Of a DNA stretch of 64,000 bases, positions 42,587 to 51,299 are shown in pieces. Position 1 is the stretch's first letter, and the number at the start of each line of letters is the position of its first letter. The stretch covers positions 3,658,001-3,722,000 of the forward strand of contig NZ_FMIB01000002.1 of assembly GCF_900091475.1 (NCBI RefSeq), in the 5' to 3' direction. Under the pieces are notes generated by a model. The model had not been told where the DNA came from. It did not search any database and worked only from the letters and a program-made list of their open reading frames with translations. The translations under genes were made by a program, and so were the position numbers. The stretch comes from Micromonospora chersina (GTDB lineage: Bacteria > Actinomycetota > Actinomycetes > Mycobacteriales > Micromonosporaceae).

Positions 42587-42910
42587 TCAGCCTCCCAGCG
42601 CCTGTCGCAGCCCGTCGAAGCCCTGCTTGATGGCGGCCTCGATCCCGGCGTAGCGAACGGCCATGTCGGTGAGGTCGGTGCCGGCGGCGGCGATCTCCTC
42701 CAGGGCGGTGTCGAAGCATTCGAAGGCGAACGCGGAGACCTCGTCGTGAGCGGCGCCGATCAGAGATCCGATGTCGTCGGAGCCCCAGGGCCGGCCGAAG
42801 GCGGCCAACTCGGCCTGGAATGCCGTCATGGCCTCGCTGAACCGGACGGCCACGTCGCCCAGGGCGCGGCCGGAGCCGCCCAGCCCGTCCGGGTCGACCT
42901 CGATGGCCAT
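42587..42910 (-). CDS. WXG100-like protein of the toxin cassette
   Basis: 107 aa, helical hairpin. PWGSDDIGSLIGAAHDEV (~41-58) holds the WGxD turn of a WXG100-type subfamily that lacks strict W-x-G. No signal peptide or TM helix. ATG 42910 sits in a TGATG overlap with the upstream YbaB-like gene's stop. WXG100 proteins are T7SS substrates or chaperone partners; this one probably pairs with the CpnT-N-like protein. Compare the gene at 56908-57201. Confidence 0.75.
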   Translation of the reverse strand: MAIEVDPDGLGGSGRALGDVAVRFSEAMTAFQAELAAFGRPWGSDDIGSLIGAAHDEVSAFAFECFDTALEEIAAAGTDLTDMAVRYAGIEAAIKQGFDGLRQALGG

Positions 42911-43335
42911 CACCGGCCGCCCTGGCCGGACAGCCGGTCCTGGGCCTGGACCAGCGCGTCAGTGAAGGTGGTGAGCTGCCGGCCGGCGTCCTCCTGGATC
43001 CGGCGCAGTTGCTCGCCGAGGGAGCTGAGGTCGACCTGGCCGGGAACGGCGGCGGTCGCCTTCTCCTGGAGGTCGGCGAGGGCCGCGTTGACCGCCGTGC
43101 TGATCTCCTCGGCCAGGGATTCGCTCGGCAGCCGCATCACCCGGGGGTCGAGGGTCAGCGCGGTGACCCGCCCGGGCGGACCGGCCGTCACCCGGACCAG
43201 GCCGTCGGCCGCCTCGCCGACGCCCTCCGGCGGAGCGGGCGCCTCGCCGTCGGCGCCGGCGGTGAACCGCCCCAGCGCGGACATGGTCTCGGACAGCACG
43301 CGGCCGAGGCCGGACGGATCGACGGGCTGGGCCAT
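42910..43335 (-). CDS. YbaB/EbfC-like protein of the toxin cassette
   Basis: 141 aa. A YbaB-type core is visible in DGLVRVTAGPPGRVTALTLD (~44-63) and DPRVMRLPSESLAEEISTAV. It is preceded by a disordered Ala/Gly/Pro stretch and followed by a helical C-terminus. YbaB proteins bind DNA as dimers, but ESX-linked members are thought to be T7SS-associated (EspL-like) chaperones. ATG 43335 has GGAGGAG upstream, so this is the first gene of the cassette. It shares DGLVRVT and the LAE-helix pattern with the gene at 57218-57637. Confidence 0.75.
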   Translation of the reverse strand: MAQPVDPSGLGRVLSETMSALGRFTAGADGEAPAPPEGVGEAADGLVRVTAGPPGRVTALTLDPRVMRLPSESLAEEISTAVNAALADLQEKATAAVPGQVDLSSLGEQLRRIQEDAGRQLTTFTDALVQAQDRLSGQGGR

Positions 43336-43421
43336 GGGCGTAGCTCCTCCGGGTCGAGGTCGCTTCGCATCCTACGAACTGGCCGCCACGAATGTGACCC
43401 CTGGTGAGTCACTGTGGACTG

Positions 43422-43919
43422 TCAGGCGCGGCACTCCCGGGTGAGCCGCTGCGGGATCTCGACGAAGCTGGAGCCGAGCCACTTCACCGGGGCCGACGAG
43501 TTCGCCCCGGCCTCGATCCGCCGGGCGGCGTCGCCGACCAGCGCCTTGATCTCCGGGTCCTCGGCCCGGGCGGCCTGCCCGCGTACGTCGTCGGCCAGGT
43601 CGGCCAGGTCGGCCTTGACCTGGTCGTTGATCTGCTCGGGGGTGAGCTGGCGGCGGGTCGCGGCCGCGGAGTCGGCGGCGATCTCCTTGCTCTTCGCGAT
43701 GATCAGCTTGTCGACCGCGGCGCAGACGGCGGCGGTGTTCGCGGCGGTGACCGGTGACGGCGTGGCGGTGGCCGCGGGAGGGGCGGTGGCGCTGGGCACG
43801 GCGGTGGCGCTGGGCGCCGCGGTCGGCTCGGCGGCCGGCTCCTCGGTGGACTGGCAGGCCGCGGCGAGCGCGGTCATCGTCACGAGGGCGGCGGCGCGGA
43901 TCGCGGTGGTACCGGACAT
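43422..43919 (-). CDS. Putative lipoprotein
   Basis: 165 aa. The signal sequence MSGTTAIRAAALVTMTALAA ends in a lipobox, LAAAC (Cys22). A Pro/Ala/Thr-rich linker of ~35 residues precedes a helical domain (CAAVDKLIIAKSKEIAADSA, INDQVKADLADLADDVRG) with two further cysteines. It should be anchored to the outer face of the membrane. No family was recognised. GGGAG precedes ATG 43919. Confidence 0.75.
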   Translation of the reverse strand: MSGTTAIRAAALVTMTALAAACQSTEEPAAEPTAAPSATAVPSATAPPAATATPSPVTAANTAAVCAAVDKLIIAKSKEIAADSAAATRRQLTPEQINDQVKADLADLADDVRGQAARAEDPEIKALVGDAARRIEAGANSSAPVKWLGSSFVEIPQRLTRECRA

Positions 43920-44005
43920 CGTTCTCCCGTGTGGTGGGCGGCCGTCGGTCCGGCCGGAGCGGGCGGTGACGACGCGCGGCGGCCGGGCCACCCCCGCGCG
44001 CAGCA

Positions 44006-44035
44006 CGCCGGGCCGGCAGGGCTGCCGGCCCGGCG
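44006..44035 (-). terminator. Hairpin after csbD-like gene
   Basis: CGCCGGGCCGGCA (44006-44018) pairs perfectly with TGCCGGCCCGGCG (44023-44035), loop GGGC, 15 nt after the CsbD-family stop. 13-bp stem without U-tract. Confidence 0.8.
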
Positions 44036-44050
44036 GAGCGTACGGCGTGC

Positions 44051-44224
44051 TCAGCTCTTGAAGGCGTCCTTGATCTTCTCGCCGGCCTGCTTCAGGTTGG
44101 CGGCGGCCTGGTCGTTGCGGCCCTCGGCCTCGAGGCGCTCGTCGTCGGTGGCCCGGCCGACGCCCTCCTTGACCTTGCCGGCGGTGTTCTCGGTCGCGTT
44201 GTCGATCTTGTCGTCGATACCCAT
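44051..44224 (-). CDS. CsbD-family stress protein
   Basis: 57 aa, charged and helical: MGIDDKIDNATENTAGKVKE then GVGRATDDERLEAEGRNDQA and a C-terminal LKQAGEKIKDAFKS. This is the CsbD signature (sigma-B general stress protein family). ATG 44224 has GGAGG five bases upstream and is preferred over 44236. Function unknown; induced by stress in Bacillus. Confidence 0.93.
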   Translation of the reverse strand: MGIDDKIDNATENTAGKVKEGVGRATDDERLEAEGRNDQAAANLKQAGEKIKDAFKS

Positions 44225-44314
44225 GGGAACCTCCACTCAGCAGTTCCTGACGAAGTGGAGGTACCCCGGCCGCCACCCGCTCAACCGCACCTTCATCACA
44301 CCGGGTGAACCGAC

Positions 44315-44349
44315 GTGCCGCCGGACCCGGAGTCCGGGACCGGCGGCAC
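44315..44349 (-). terminator. Hairpin after copA
   Basis: GTGCCGCCGG (44315-44324) pairs with CCGGCGGCAC (44340-44349), with an inner CCGGA/TCCGG stem, starting 9 nt after the copA stop on the minus strand. Confidence 0.8.
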
Positions 44350-44357
44350 GCGGCTGG

Positions 44358-46613
44358 TCAGCCGACCGGGCGGAAGCCGCGCAGCCGGAGGCTGTTGGCC
44401 ACCACGAAAACCGACGAGAAGGCCATCGCGGCGCCCGCGATCATCGGGTTGAGCAGGCCGGCGGCGGCCAGCGGCAGGGCGGCCAGGTTGTAGGCGAAGG
44501 CCCAGAACAGGTTGCCCTTGATGATCGCGAGGGTCCGCCGGGAGAGCCGGATGGCGTCCACGGCGGCCATGAGGTCGCCCCGGACCAGGGTCAGGTCGGA
44601 CGCTTCGATGGCCACGTCGGTGCCCGTGCCCATGGCCAGCCCCAGGTCGGCCCGGGCCAGCGCGGCGGCGTCGTTGATCCCGTCGCCGACCATGGCCACG
44701 GTCCGCCCCTCGCCCTGGAGCCGCTCGACCACGTCCACCTTGTCGGCCGGCAGCACCTCGGCGATCACCTCGTCGATGCCGACCTCGGCGGCCACCGCCT
44801 TCGCCACGGTGGCGTTGTCGCCGGTGAGCAGCACCGGGGCCAGCCCCAGCTCGCGCAGCCGGGCGACCGCCTCCCGGCTGGTCGGCTTCACCACGTCGGC
44901 CACGGCGAGGACGCCACGGGCCCGCCCGTCCCAGCCGGCCAGGACCGCCGTCCGGCCGGCGGCCTCCGCGCCGGTCGCCGCCCGCGCGACCTCCTCGGGT
45001 ACGTCGAGACCGCGCCCGCGCAGCAGCCGGAGCCGCCCGACCACCACCTCGCGGCCGTCCACCGCGCCGGTCACGCCGAGGCCCTCGGCGTTGGCGAAGC
45101 CGGTGACGGCGGGCAGCGGTCCCGCCTCGGCGGCGCCGTCGGCGACGGCCCGGGCGATCGGGTGCTCGGAGGCGGCCTCCAGCGCGCCGGCCAGCCGGAG
45201 AAGTTCGGCGGCGTCCTCGCCCTCGGCGGGCAGCACGTCGACAAGGGTCATCTTCCCGGTGGTCACGGTGCCGGTCTTGTCCAGCACCACGGTGTCGACC
45301 TGGCGGGTGGACTCCAGCACCTCCGGCCCCTTGATCAGGATGCCGAGCTGGGCACCCCGCCCGGTGCCGACCAGCAGCGCCGTCGGCGTGGCGAGCCCCA
45401 GCGCGCAGGGGCAGGCGATGATCAGCACCGCCACCGCGGCGGTGAACGCGGCGGTCGTCCCGGAGCCGGTGCCGAGCCACCAGCCCAGCGTGCCGGCGGC
45501 CAGCGCGATCACGATCGGCACGAAGACCCCGGAGATCCGGTCGGCGAGCCGCTGCACGGCCGCCTTGCCGGTCTGCGCCTGCTCCACCAGCTTCGCCATC
45601 TGGGCGAGCTGGGTGTCCCCGCCAACCCGGGTGGCCCGGACGACCAGCCGGCCGCCGGCGTTCACGGTGGCGCCGACCACGGTGTCGCCCGGCCCCACCT
45701 CGACCGGCACGGACTCGCCGGTCAGCATGCTGGCGTCGACCGCCGAGGTGCCCTCCTCCACCACGCCGTCGGTGGCGACCTTCTCGCCCGGGCGGACCAC
45801 GAACCGGTCCCCGACCACGAGCTGGTCCACCGGGATCCGGGTCTCCTGCCCGCCGCGCACCACCGCGACGTCCTTGGCGCCCAGCTCCAGCAGGGCGCGC
45901 AGGGCGGCGCCGGCGGTCCGCTTGGACCGGGCCTCGAAGTAGCGGCCGGCGAGGATGAACACGGTCACCCCGGCCGCGGCCTCCAGGTAGATGTTGCCGG
46001 CCCCGTCGGTGCGGGTGATGTCCAGCCGGAACGGGTGGGTCATCCCGGGCATCCCGGCGTCGCCGAGGAAGAGGGCCCAGAGCGACCAGCCGAACGCGGC
46101 CAAGGTGCCGAGCGAGACCAGGGTGTCCATGGTCGCCGCGCCGTGCCGCAGGTTGATCCAGGCGGCCCGGTGGAACGGCAGCCCGCCGTAGACGACCACC
46201 GGGGCGGCCAGGGTCAGCGACAGCCACTGCCAGTAGTCGAACTGCCAGGCCGGCACCATGGCCAGCACGATCACCGGCACGGTCAGCGCCACCGACACCC
46301 ACAGCCGGGTACGCAGCCCGTGCAGCTCGTCCACCGGCTCGGCGGTCGCCTCGGCCCCCGCCTGGCGGGGCGGCGGCGGGACGACGGCCGTGTAGCCGGT
46401 CTTCTCGACGGTGGCGATCAGGTCGTCCGGGGTGACCTCGTCGGCGTACCGGACGCTGGCCTTCTCGGTGGCGTAGTTGACCGTGGCCTCGACGCCGTCC
46501 ATCCGGTTGAGCTTCTTCTCGATCCGGGCGGCGCAGGAGGCGCACGTCATGCCGCCGATCGCGAGTTCGATCATGTTCGGCGCGACCGGCAGGGACTTCG
46601 CGGTCGATGTCAT
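44358..46613 (-). CDS. copA: Cu(+)-exporting P1B-type ATPase
   Basis: 751 aa. An N-terminal HMA domain with GMTCASC (~20-26), then the MA/MB helices, TGES in the actuator ([10 protein letters not shown]), and the transport motif [10 protein letters not shown] in TM6. Further motifs are [19 protein letters not shown] (the nucleotide-binding HP) and [13 protein letters not shown] plus the C-terminal helix sequence ([17 protein letters not shown]) indicate Cu(I) export. ATG 46613 has GAAGGT upstream. It is the last gene of the copZ-YtkA-copA run and is expected to be derepressed by copper through CsoR. Confidence 0.95.
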   Translation of the reverse strand: MTSTAKSLPVAPNMIELAIGGMTCASCAARIEKKLNRMDGVEATVNYATEKASVRYADEVTPDDLIATVEKTGYTAVVPPPPRQAGAEATAEPVDELHGLRTRLWVSVALTVPVIVLAMVPAWQFDYWQWLSLTLAAPVVVYGGLPFHRAAWINLRHGAATMDTLVSLGTLAAFGWSLWALFLGDAGMPGMTHPFRLDITRTDGAGNIYLEAAAGVTVFILAGRYFEARSKRTAGAALRALLELGAKDVAVVRGGQETRIPVDQLVVGDRFVVRPGEKVATDGVVEEGTSAVDASMLTGESVPVEVGPGDTVVGATVNAGGRLVVRATRVGGDTQLAQMAKLVEQAQTGKAAVQRLADRISGVFVPIVIALAAGTLGWWLGTGSGTTAAFTAAVAVLIIACPCALGLATPTALLVGTGRGAQLGILIKGPEVLESTRQVDTVVLDKTGTVTTGKMTLVDVLPAEGEDAAELLRLAGALEAASEHPIARAVADGAAEAGPLPAVTGFANAEGLGVTGAVDGREVVVGRLRLLRGRGLDVPEEVARAATGAEAAGRTAVLAGWDGRARGVLAVADVVKPTSREAVARLRELGLAPVLLTGDNATVAKAVAAEVGIDEVIAEVLPADKVDVVERLQGEGRTVAMVGDGINDAAALARADLGLAMGTGTDVAIEASDLTLVRGDLMAAVDAIRLSRRTLAIIKGNLFWAFAYNLAALPLAAAGLLNPMIAGAAMAFSSVFVVANSLRLRGFRPVG

Positions 46614-46627
46614 CGCGGCACCTTCTG

Positions 46628-47608
46628 TCAACTGTGCCCGTGCCCCGGGGTGCCGTGGTCGGCGTCCGGGGTCGGTGCGGTCGTGGGGGCCGGCGCGGCG
46701 GACGCCGGAGCGGCCTGGTCACCGGCCACCACGGTGAACTCCGCGGTGTGCACCGCGTCGCCGTGCCGGAAGTCCAGGTAGAGACGGTACGTGCCGGCCG
46801 ACGGCACCTCGGCGGCGAAGGTCACCGCCGGCCCGGCCGGGGTCCGCCCGTCGCCGGGCGCGCCCTCCGGGTGCACGTGCAGGTACGCGAGGTCGCCCTG
46901 GCGCAGCGCCACCAGGTGCCCGTACGCCCCCAGGTAGGGCTGGAGGTCGGTGACGGGCCGGCCGTCCCGGCTGACGGTCAGGGTGAGTTGGCTGGTCCGG
47001 CCGGGCTCCGGGGTGCCGGTGAGGGTGACCGTGTAGCCGTCGACGGTGGTGCTGGTCGCCGGCGCGGGCAGCGGCCGGGCGTCCAGCGCGCCGGGGACGG
47101 TGACGTCGACCCCGAGGGTGAGCGGCTCCCCGCCGGTCGGGGTGAAGTCGGCGAACGCCCGCCAGACGCCGGGACCGGCGAGCGGTGAGGCGACCCGCCA
47201 GGTGCCGTCGGCGGCCAGCTCCGGGTGGACGTGCCGGAAGCCGGAGAGGTCGCGGCGGGCGACGATCAGGTGCATGCGCTTGTCGTGCGCCACGTCGTAG
47301 CGGGTGACGGGCCGGCCGTCGGGGCCGGTGATGCGGAAGGCGAACTCGCCAGCCGGCGCGGTGACCGGCTGGAGGGTGTAGCCGCGCTCGGAGACGAGCA
47401 GCCCGCCGGGCAGGTGGGCGGTGGCGGTGGCGCCGTGGCCGCCGTCACCGTGGTCGGCTCCGGCGGAGTCGTGGCCGGCGTCGGTGGCGTCGTGGCGGGT
47501 CTCGGCGGCCGGGGTGACGGGGCCGGCCGCGTGACCGACCCCGTACGCCGTGCCGAACACCGCCGCGAGGCCGAGGGCGAAGCCGCTCAGTTTCGTCGCC
47601 GTGTTCAT
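46628..47608 (-). CDS. Secreted YtkA-like copper-associated protein
   Basis: 326 aa. The signal peptide is at ~1-28 ([21 protein letters not shown]). A His/Asp-rich stretch follows ([20 protein letters not shown]). Then two Ig/YtkA-like beta domains (~70-170 and ~185-295), with HVHPEL and LHVHPEG in the strands, and a His-rich tail ([13 protein letters not shown]). The pattern suits metal binding outside the membrane. It lies between copZ and copA and ends 14 bp before copA. Confidence 0.8.
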   Translation of the reverse strand: MNTATKLSGFALGLAAVFGTAYGVGHAAGPVTPAAETRHDATDAGHDSAGADHGDGGHGATATAHLPGGLLVSERGYTLQPVTAPAGEFAFRITGPDGRPVTRYDVAHDKRMHLIVARRDLSGFRHVHPELAADGTWRVASPLAGPGVWRAFADFTPTGGEPLTLGVDVTVPGALDARPLPAPATSTTVDGYTVTLTGTPEPGRTSQLTLTVSRDGRPVTDLQPYLGAYGHLVALRQGDLAYLHVHPEGAPGDGRTPAGPAVTFAAEVPSAGTYRLYLDFRHGDAVHTAEFTVVAGDQAAPASAAPAPTTAPTPDADHGTPGHGHS

Positions 47609-47644
47609 CGTGGTACCTCGGTTTCTACGGGTCTTCCGGACCCG

Positions 47645-47854
47645 TCACGCCCCGACGAGGTCGTAACCGGCCTCGTCCACGGCGGCGCGGACGGTGTCCG
47701 TGTCCAACGGGCTCTCACTGGTGACGGTGACCCGGCCGGAGGCCAGGTCGACCTGGACGTCGGTGACGCCCGGCAGCGCGCTCACCTCGGTGCTGACCGA
47801 GTTGACGCAGTGCCCGCAGGTCATGCCCTGCACCTGGTACGTGGTGGTGACCAT
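47645..47854 (-). CDS. copZ: CopZ-like copper chaperone
   Basis: 69 aa, a single HMA domain with the metal motif GMTCGHC (C13, C16) and the usual beta-alpha-beta-beta-alpha-beta pattern. It should hand Cu(I) to CopA in the cytoplasm. ATG 47854 follows GGAAGGGGAG. It is the first gene of the copper operon and is divergent from csoR across a region holding three CsoR-like sites. Confidence 0.92.
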   Translation of the reverse strand: MVTTTYQVQGMTCGHCVNSVSTEVSALPGVTDVQVDLASGRVTVTSESPLDTDTVRAAVDEAGYDLVGA

Positions 47855-47888
47855 CGCGCATCTCCCCTTCCTGCCACCTCCGATCCTA

Positions 47889-47992
47889 TACCCCCAGGGG
47901 GTAAGCGGAAGGGAGACGGCTGCCACTTTTCGTACCGTTACCCGGTGGGGGTATCGGCCACGAACAGGACCGTACCATACCCCCGAGGGGTA
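47889..47992. promoter_or_regulatory. Three CsoR operator-like palindromes
   Basis: TACCCCCAGGGGGTA (47889-47903) is a perfect palindrome and a textbook CsoR box. TACCCC-CGA-GGGGTA (47978-47992) is a second near-perfect site, ending 16 bp before the csoR ATG. A weaker site, TACCCGGTGGGGGTA, lies between them (47939-47953). The first box is 35 bp from copZ's start, so each divergent gene has a nearby strong site. Confidence 0.85.
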
Positions 47993-48008
47993 CGCTATCC
48001 TTGATGTC

Positions 48009-48308
48009 ATGACCGCACCGACGACCCCGACCCGGGGCTACACCGCCAGCAAGGACCAGCTGCTCGCGCGGCTCCGCCGCATCGAGGGCCAGGTCCGCGG
48101 CATCGAGAAGATGGTCGAGGACGACCGCTACTGCATCGACGTGCTGACCCAGATCTCCGCCATCCAGGCCGCGCTGGACAAGGTCGGCCTCGGCCTGCTG
48201 GACGGGCACGCCCGGCACTGCATGCACGAGGGCGCCGCCGAGGGCCGCGCCGACGAGATGGCCACCGAGATGATGGCCGCCGTCGGCCGCCTCATGAAGC
48301 GCGGCTGA
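48009..48308 (+). CDS. csoR: CsoR-type copper-sensing repressor
   Basis: 99 aa, all helical. The Cu(I) ligands are present with CsoR spacing: C42, H67 and C71 (C-x24-H-x3-C). YCIDVLTQISAIQAALDKVG is the core helix. As a tetramer it represses until Cu(I) binds; the three CsoR boxes next to it support autoregulation and control of copZ. ATG 48009. Confidence 0.95.
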   Translation: MTAPTTPTRGYTASKDQLLARLRRIEGQVRGIEKMVEDDRYCIDVLTQISAIQAALDKVGLGLLDGHARHCMHEGAAEGRADEMATEMMAAVGRLMKRG

Positions 48309-48314
48309 CCGGGC

Positions 48315-48343
48315 CGGGTGCCCCGCCACCGGCGAGGCACCCG
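48315..48343. terminator. Bidirectional terminator between csoR and DUF305 gene
   Basis: CGGGTGCC (48315-48322) pairs with GGCACCCG (48336-48343), with an inner stem CGCC-ACC-GGCG. It lies 7 nt after the csoR stop and 10 nt from the convergent DUF305 stop. Confidence 0.75.
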
Positions 48344-48352
48344 ACACGTGGC

Positions 48353-48979
48353 TCAGAGCCGGTCGAGCATCTTCCTCATGGCGTCGATCTCGCCCTGCTG
48401 GGCGGTGACGATCTGCCGGGCCAGCGCCGTGGCGTCCGGGTGGGCGCCGCGGGTGATCTCCTCCCTCGCCATGGTGATGGCGCCCTCATGGTGGGCGATC
48501 ATCATGGTGAGGAACTGCCTGTCGAAGTCGGTGCCCGACGCCGCCCTCAGCTTCGCCAGGTCGGCCTCGGACATCATCCCGGGCATGCCGTGGTCCATCC
48601 CCGGCATCCCGTGCCCGGCGCTCATCGAGGGCGCCGGCCGGCCCCACGCGGCGAGCCAGCCGCGCATGGTGGCGATCTCCGGCCCCTGGGCCGCCCTGAT
48701 CTGCCCGGCCAGCTTCCTCACCTCCGGGTCGGCCGCCCGGGTCTCCGCCAGCTCGGACATCTCCACGGCCTGCTGGTGGTGCGGGATCATCATCTGGGCG
48801 AACATCACGTCGGCGGCGTCGAACGAGGCCGAGGCGCCCGCGGCGGGCGTGGCGGTGCCGGCCGCGCCCGGCATGTCGTGGCCGGCCGTCGGATCGTCGC
48901 CACAGGCGGCCAGGGCCAGAGCGACGGTGACGCTCGCGCCGGCCAGAGCGGCGCGGCGCGCGATGGTACGAGTGAACAC
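48353..48979 (-). CDS. DUF305 lipoprotein
   Basis: 208 aa. The N-terminus has ALALAACGDD, a lipobox, so it is a membrane-anchored lipoprotein. Two DUF305 repeats contain MFAQMMIPHHQQAVEMSELA and FLTMMIAHHEGAITMAREEI, each with the HH pair thought to bind metal. Between them is a Met/His-rich GHGMPGMDHGMPGMM loop suited to copper. GTG 48979 is used. The copper-cluster neighbours suggest a role in metal handling outside the cell. Confidence 0.88.
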   Translation of the reverse strand: MFTRTIARRAALAGASVTVALALAACGDDPTAGHDMPGAAGTATPAAGASASFDAADVMFAQMMIPHHQQAVEMSELAETRAADPEVRKLAGQIRAAQGPEIATMRGWLAAWGRPAPSMSAGHGMPGMDHGMPGMMSEADLAKLRAASGTDFDRQFLTMMIAHHEGAITMAREEITRGAHPDATALARQIVTAQQGEIDAMRKMLDRL

Positions 48980-49064
48980 GAGTGTGCCTTTCGAGTGTCG
49001 GAACGTACGCAGCGGACGGCGGACGCGGGGCACCGGTGGTCCGGTCCCCTCGCGTCGAGGCGTC

Positions 49065-49487
49065 CTATCTGCGCAGCACCGACGTCGTCGCCAGGCGCAG
49101 CCCGAAGGCCCGGGGCGGCGGGGCGCGCGGGCCGGCGGGGTGCCGGAGCGGGCCGCCGGCCGCCGCGACGGCGGACCGTGACCCGGTCCGCAGCAGCACG
49201 ACGACCAGCAGCGCGACGGCGAACGCGCCGAGCACCGCCAGGCAGACGCTCCACCCGGACGGATCCGCGCCCGGGTCGCCCGGCGGCAGGGCGCGTGCGG
49301 TGCAGCGGTCGCCCTCGCAGTCCGCCACCATGGCGAGCGCTGCGGAGTGCCCGGCCGGATGCCCCGCCGGCTGTCCGGACGGGGAGTGCGCGCCGTGGCC
49401 CAGGGTGTGCATGGCGGTCAGCCCGACAAGCGTGCAGACGAGCAGCAGGAGCCGGACCCACCGTCCGGTCGCCGCCGTGCCCGCCAT
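49065..49487 (-). CDS. DUF6153-like small membrane protein
   Basis: 140 aa. Two TM helices (~10-27 and ~80-99) surround a His/Gly-rich loop (TLGHGAHSPSGQPAGHPAGH) with two cysteines (DCEGDRCTA). The C-terminus is basic and Pro-rich. The His-rich extracytoplasmic loop and the DUF305 neighbour fit the DUF6153 family, which sits near copper genes in actinomycetes. The function is unknown. ATG 49487. Confidence 0.65.
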   Translation of the reverse strand: MAGTAATGRWVRLLLLVCTLVGLTAMHTLGHGAHSPSGQPAGHPAGHSAALAMVADCEGDRCTARALPPGDPGADPSGWSVCLAVLGAFAVALLVVVLLRTGSRSAVAAAGGPLRHPAGPRAPPPRAFGLRLATTSVLRR

Positions 49488-49684
49488 GCCACCACGGTAA
49501 CCGGCCGCTCGGGTACGCCCCGGGGGAACCGCCGCGGCACCGTGTCCCGGGGCGTCTCCGACCCGCCTGGCTACCATTCCGGGGCGACGACCCGGCCGCG
49601 CCCGTCCCGCGGCGCACCGGCCGGTCCGGCGAACCGGCCGGCCCGGAGACACGAATCCCGTTGCGAATCGTTGGGAGAGACGCC

Positions 49685-51010
49685 ATGGGCGCCGACCACA
49701 CCCGTCCCGCTCCGTCGGCCCCACCGGGGGTACGGCGGATCCTGGTCGCCACGGTGGTGCCGCTCTTCCTGATCACCGTGGTGGCCGCGCTGGTGCTCTG
49801 GCCCCGGCAGGACCGGGAAGCGGCGGACGCCCCGGCACTGCCCCGCTACCACGGCACGGTGACCCGGGTGGTGACCGTGCCCTGCCCGCCGACCCCGGAG
49901 GCGCCGGAGGGGAGCCCCGGCGGTTCGGCCGGGCCGTGCGGGACGGTGACCGTCGCCGCCGAGCAGGGCCCGGACGCCGGGCGGCAGGTCGAGACTCCGG
50001 TGCCCTCCGGCCCGGGCGCGCCCCGGGTCGAGGTCGGCGACGAGGTGATCCTGGTCGAGCTGATCGACCCGGCCGACCCGGCGGTGAAGAGCTACAACAT
50101 CGCCGAGCACCAGCGAGGCACGCCGCTGGTCTGGCTGGCGGTGCTCTTCGCCGTGGCGATCGTGGCGTTCGGCAGGTGGCGCGGGCTGGCCGCGCTCGGC
50201 GGGCTGGTGGCGAGTTTCGCCATCCTGCTCGGCTTCGTGCTGCCCGGGATCGGCGCCGGCCAGCCGCCGCTGCTCGTGGCGATCGTGGGCGCCGCGCTGA
50301 TCATGTTCGTGGTGCTCTACCTGACGCACGGGGTCACCGCGCAGACCTCGGTGGCCGTGCTCGGCACGCTCGGCAGCCTGGTGCTGACAGGTGTGCTCGG
50401 CACCCTGGCCACGGCCGCCACCCACCTCACCGGATTCGGCAGCGAGGACGCGACCACCCTGTCGATGTTCCAGGGCGACGTCGACCTGCACGGCCTGCTG
50501 CTCGCCGGCATCGTCATCGGCTCGCTGGGCGTGCTGGACGACGTCACGGTCACCCAGGCGGCCACTGTCACCGAGTTGGCCCACGCCAACCCGGCGCTGT
50601 CCCGCCGGCACCTCTACCGGGCGGCCACCCGGGTGGGCCGCGCGCACATCGCCTCCACCGTCAACACCATCGTGCTGGCGTACGCGGGCGCCTCGCTGCC
50701 GCTGCTGCTCCTGCTCGTCGCCGACTCCCGGCCGGTGAGCCAGATCCTGACGAGCGAGTTCCTGGCCCAGGAGATCGTCCGCAGCGCGGTGGCCACGCTC
50801 GGCCTGATCGCCGCCGTACCGCTGACCACCGGACTGGCCGCGGTGGTCACCACCGCCGGGCGGCGCGGGACCACCGAGGGCCCGGCCGACCCTCCCGCGC
50901 CCCGGCCGCCGGCCGGGCGGGACGAGGCGCTGGAGGCGCTCGGCGGGGCGCCCGGGCAGCGGGCCGGCGGGTGGCCCGGCGGCGACAGGAACACGGAGGC
51001 CGCATGGTGA
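49685..51010 (+). CDS. YibE/F-family membrane protein
   Basis: 441 aa. One N-terminal TM helix (~18-40) and an extracytoplasmic ~95-residue domain precede about seven TM helices. The conserved YibE/F core includes LYLTHGVTAQTSVAVLGTL, GLLLAGIVIGSLGVLDDVTV and NTIVLAYAGASLPLLLLL. The C-terminal ~40 residues are Pro/Gly-rich. ATG 49685 follows GGGAGAG. No transport substrate is known. Confidence 0.88.
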   Translation: MGADHTRPAPSAPPGVRRILVATVVPLFLITVVAALVLWPRQDREAADAPALPRYHGTVTRVVTVPCPPTPEAPEGSPGGSAGPCGTVTVAAEQGPDAGRQVETPVPSGPGAPRVEVGDEVILVELIDPADPAVKSYNIAEHQRGTPLVWLAVLFAVAIVAFGRWRGLAALGGLVASFAILLGFVLPGIGAGQPPLLVAIVGAALIMFVVLYLTHGVTAQTSVAVLGTLGSLVLTGVLGTLATAATHLTGFGSEDATTLSMFQGDVDLHGLLLAGIVIGSLGVLDDVTVTQAATVTELAHANPALSRRHLYRAATRVGRAHIASTVNTIVLAYAGASLPLLLLLVADSRPVSQILTSEFLAQEIVRSAVATLGLIAAVPLTTGLAAVVTTAGRRGTTEGPADPPAPRPPAGRDEALEALGGAPGQRAGGWPGGDRNTEAAW

Positions 51011-51167
51011 CACTCCGCAGCGTGATGACGGATTCCAAACGCGATCCTGGTCACGCACGGCGAGGACGAATTCTCGCTATTGGTCGGCTTCCGGACGTAG
51101 AACACCGGGAGGACTCTCGGGTAACCTCGCTGCCGGTCACCGCCGAAGGCGCGCACCGGCGCCAGCG

Positions 51168-51290
51168 GTGCCGCCGCCCAATCGCCCGCGGGCGAGCCGG
51201 GGAACCAGGTACATGGGGTGAATCCGCGCGAGCGGTAGGGGCCACTTCCGTCCCGAACCCGTCAGCTAACCCGGTCGGCGGCCGACGGAA
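51168..51290 (+). ncRNA. Cyclic di-AMP (ydaO/yuaA) riboswitch
   Basis: The leader of the next gene contains the hallmark blocks GGGGTGAATCCGC (51215-51227), GGTAGGG (51234-51240) and CCGAACCCGTCAGCTAACC (51253-51271). GCCGCC (51170-51175) can pair with GGCGGC (51277-51282) to close the P1 helix. This class binds c-di-AMP and in actinobacteria often precedes NlpC/P60, Rpf or other wall genes, turning them off when c-di-AMP is high. The exact 5' edge is approximate. Confidence 0.88.
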
Positions 51291-51299
51291 GGGAACACT

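Noticed and set aside
42910-43335. Nucleoid-associated YbaB in the dnaX-recR context
   Set aside because: The neighbours are WXG and toxin genes and not dnaX/recR, so a T7SS-associated role is favoured over the classical one.
44051-44349. CRISPR or repeat array near clustered palindromes
   Set aside because: The palindromes are single terminator hairpins after genes; there are no regularly spaced repeats anywhere in the window.
43989-46781. Long plus-strand frame opposite copA
   Set aside because: Antisense shadow; copA motifs on the minus strand are unambiguous.
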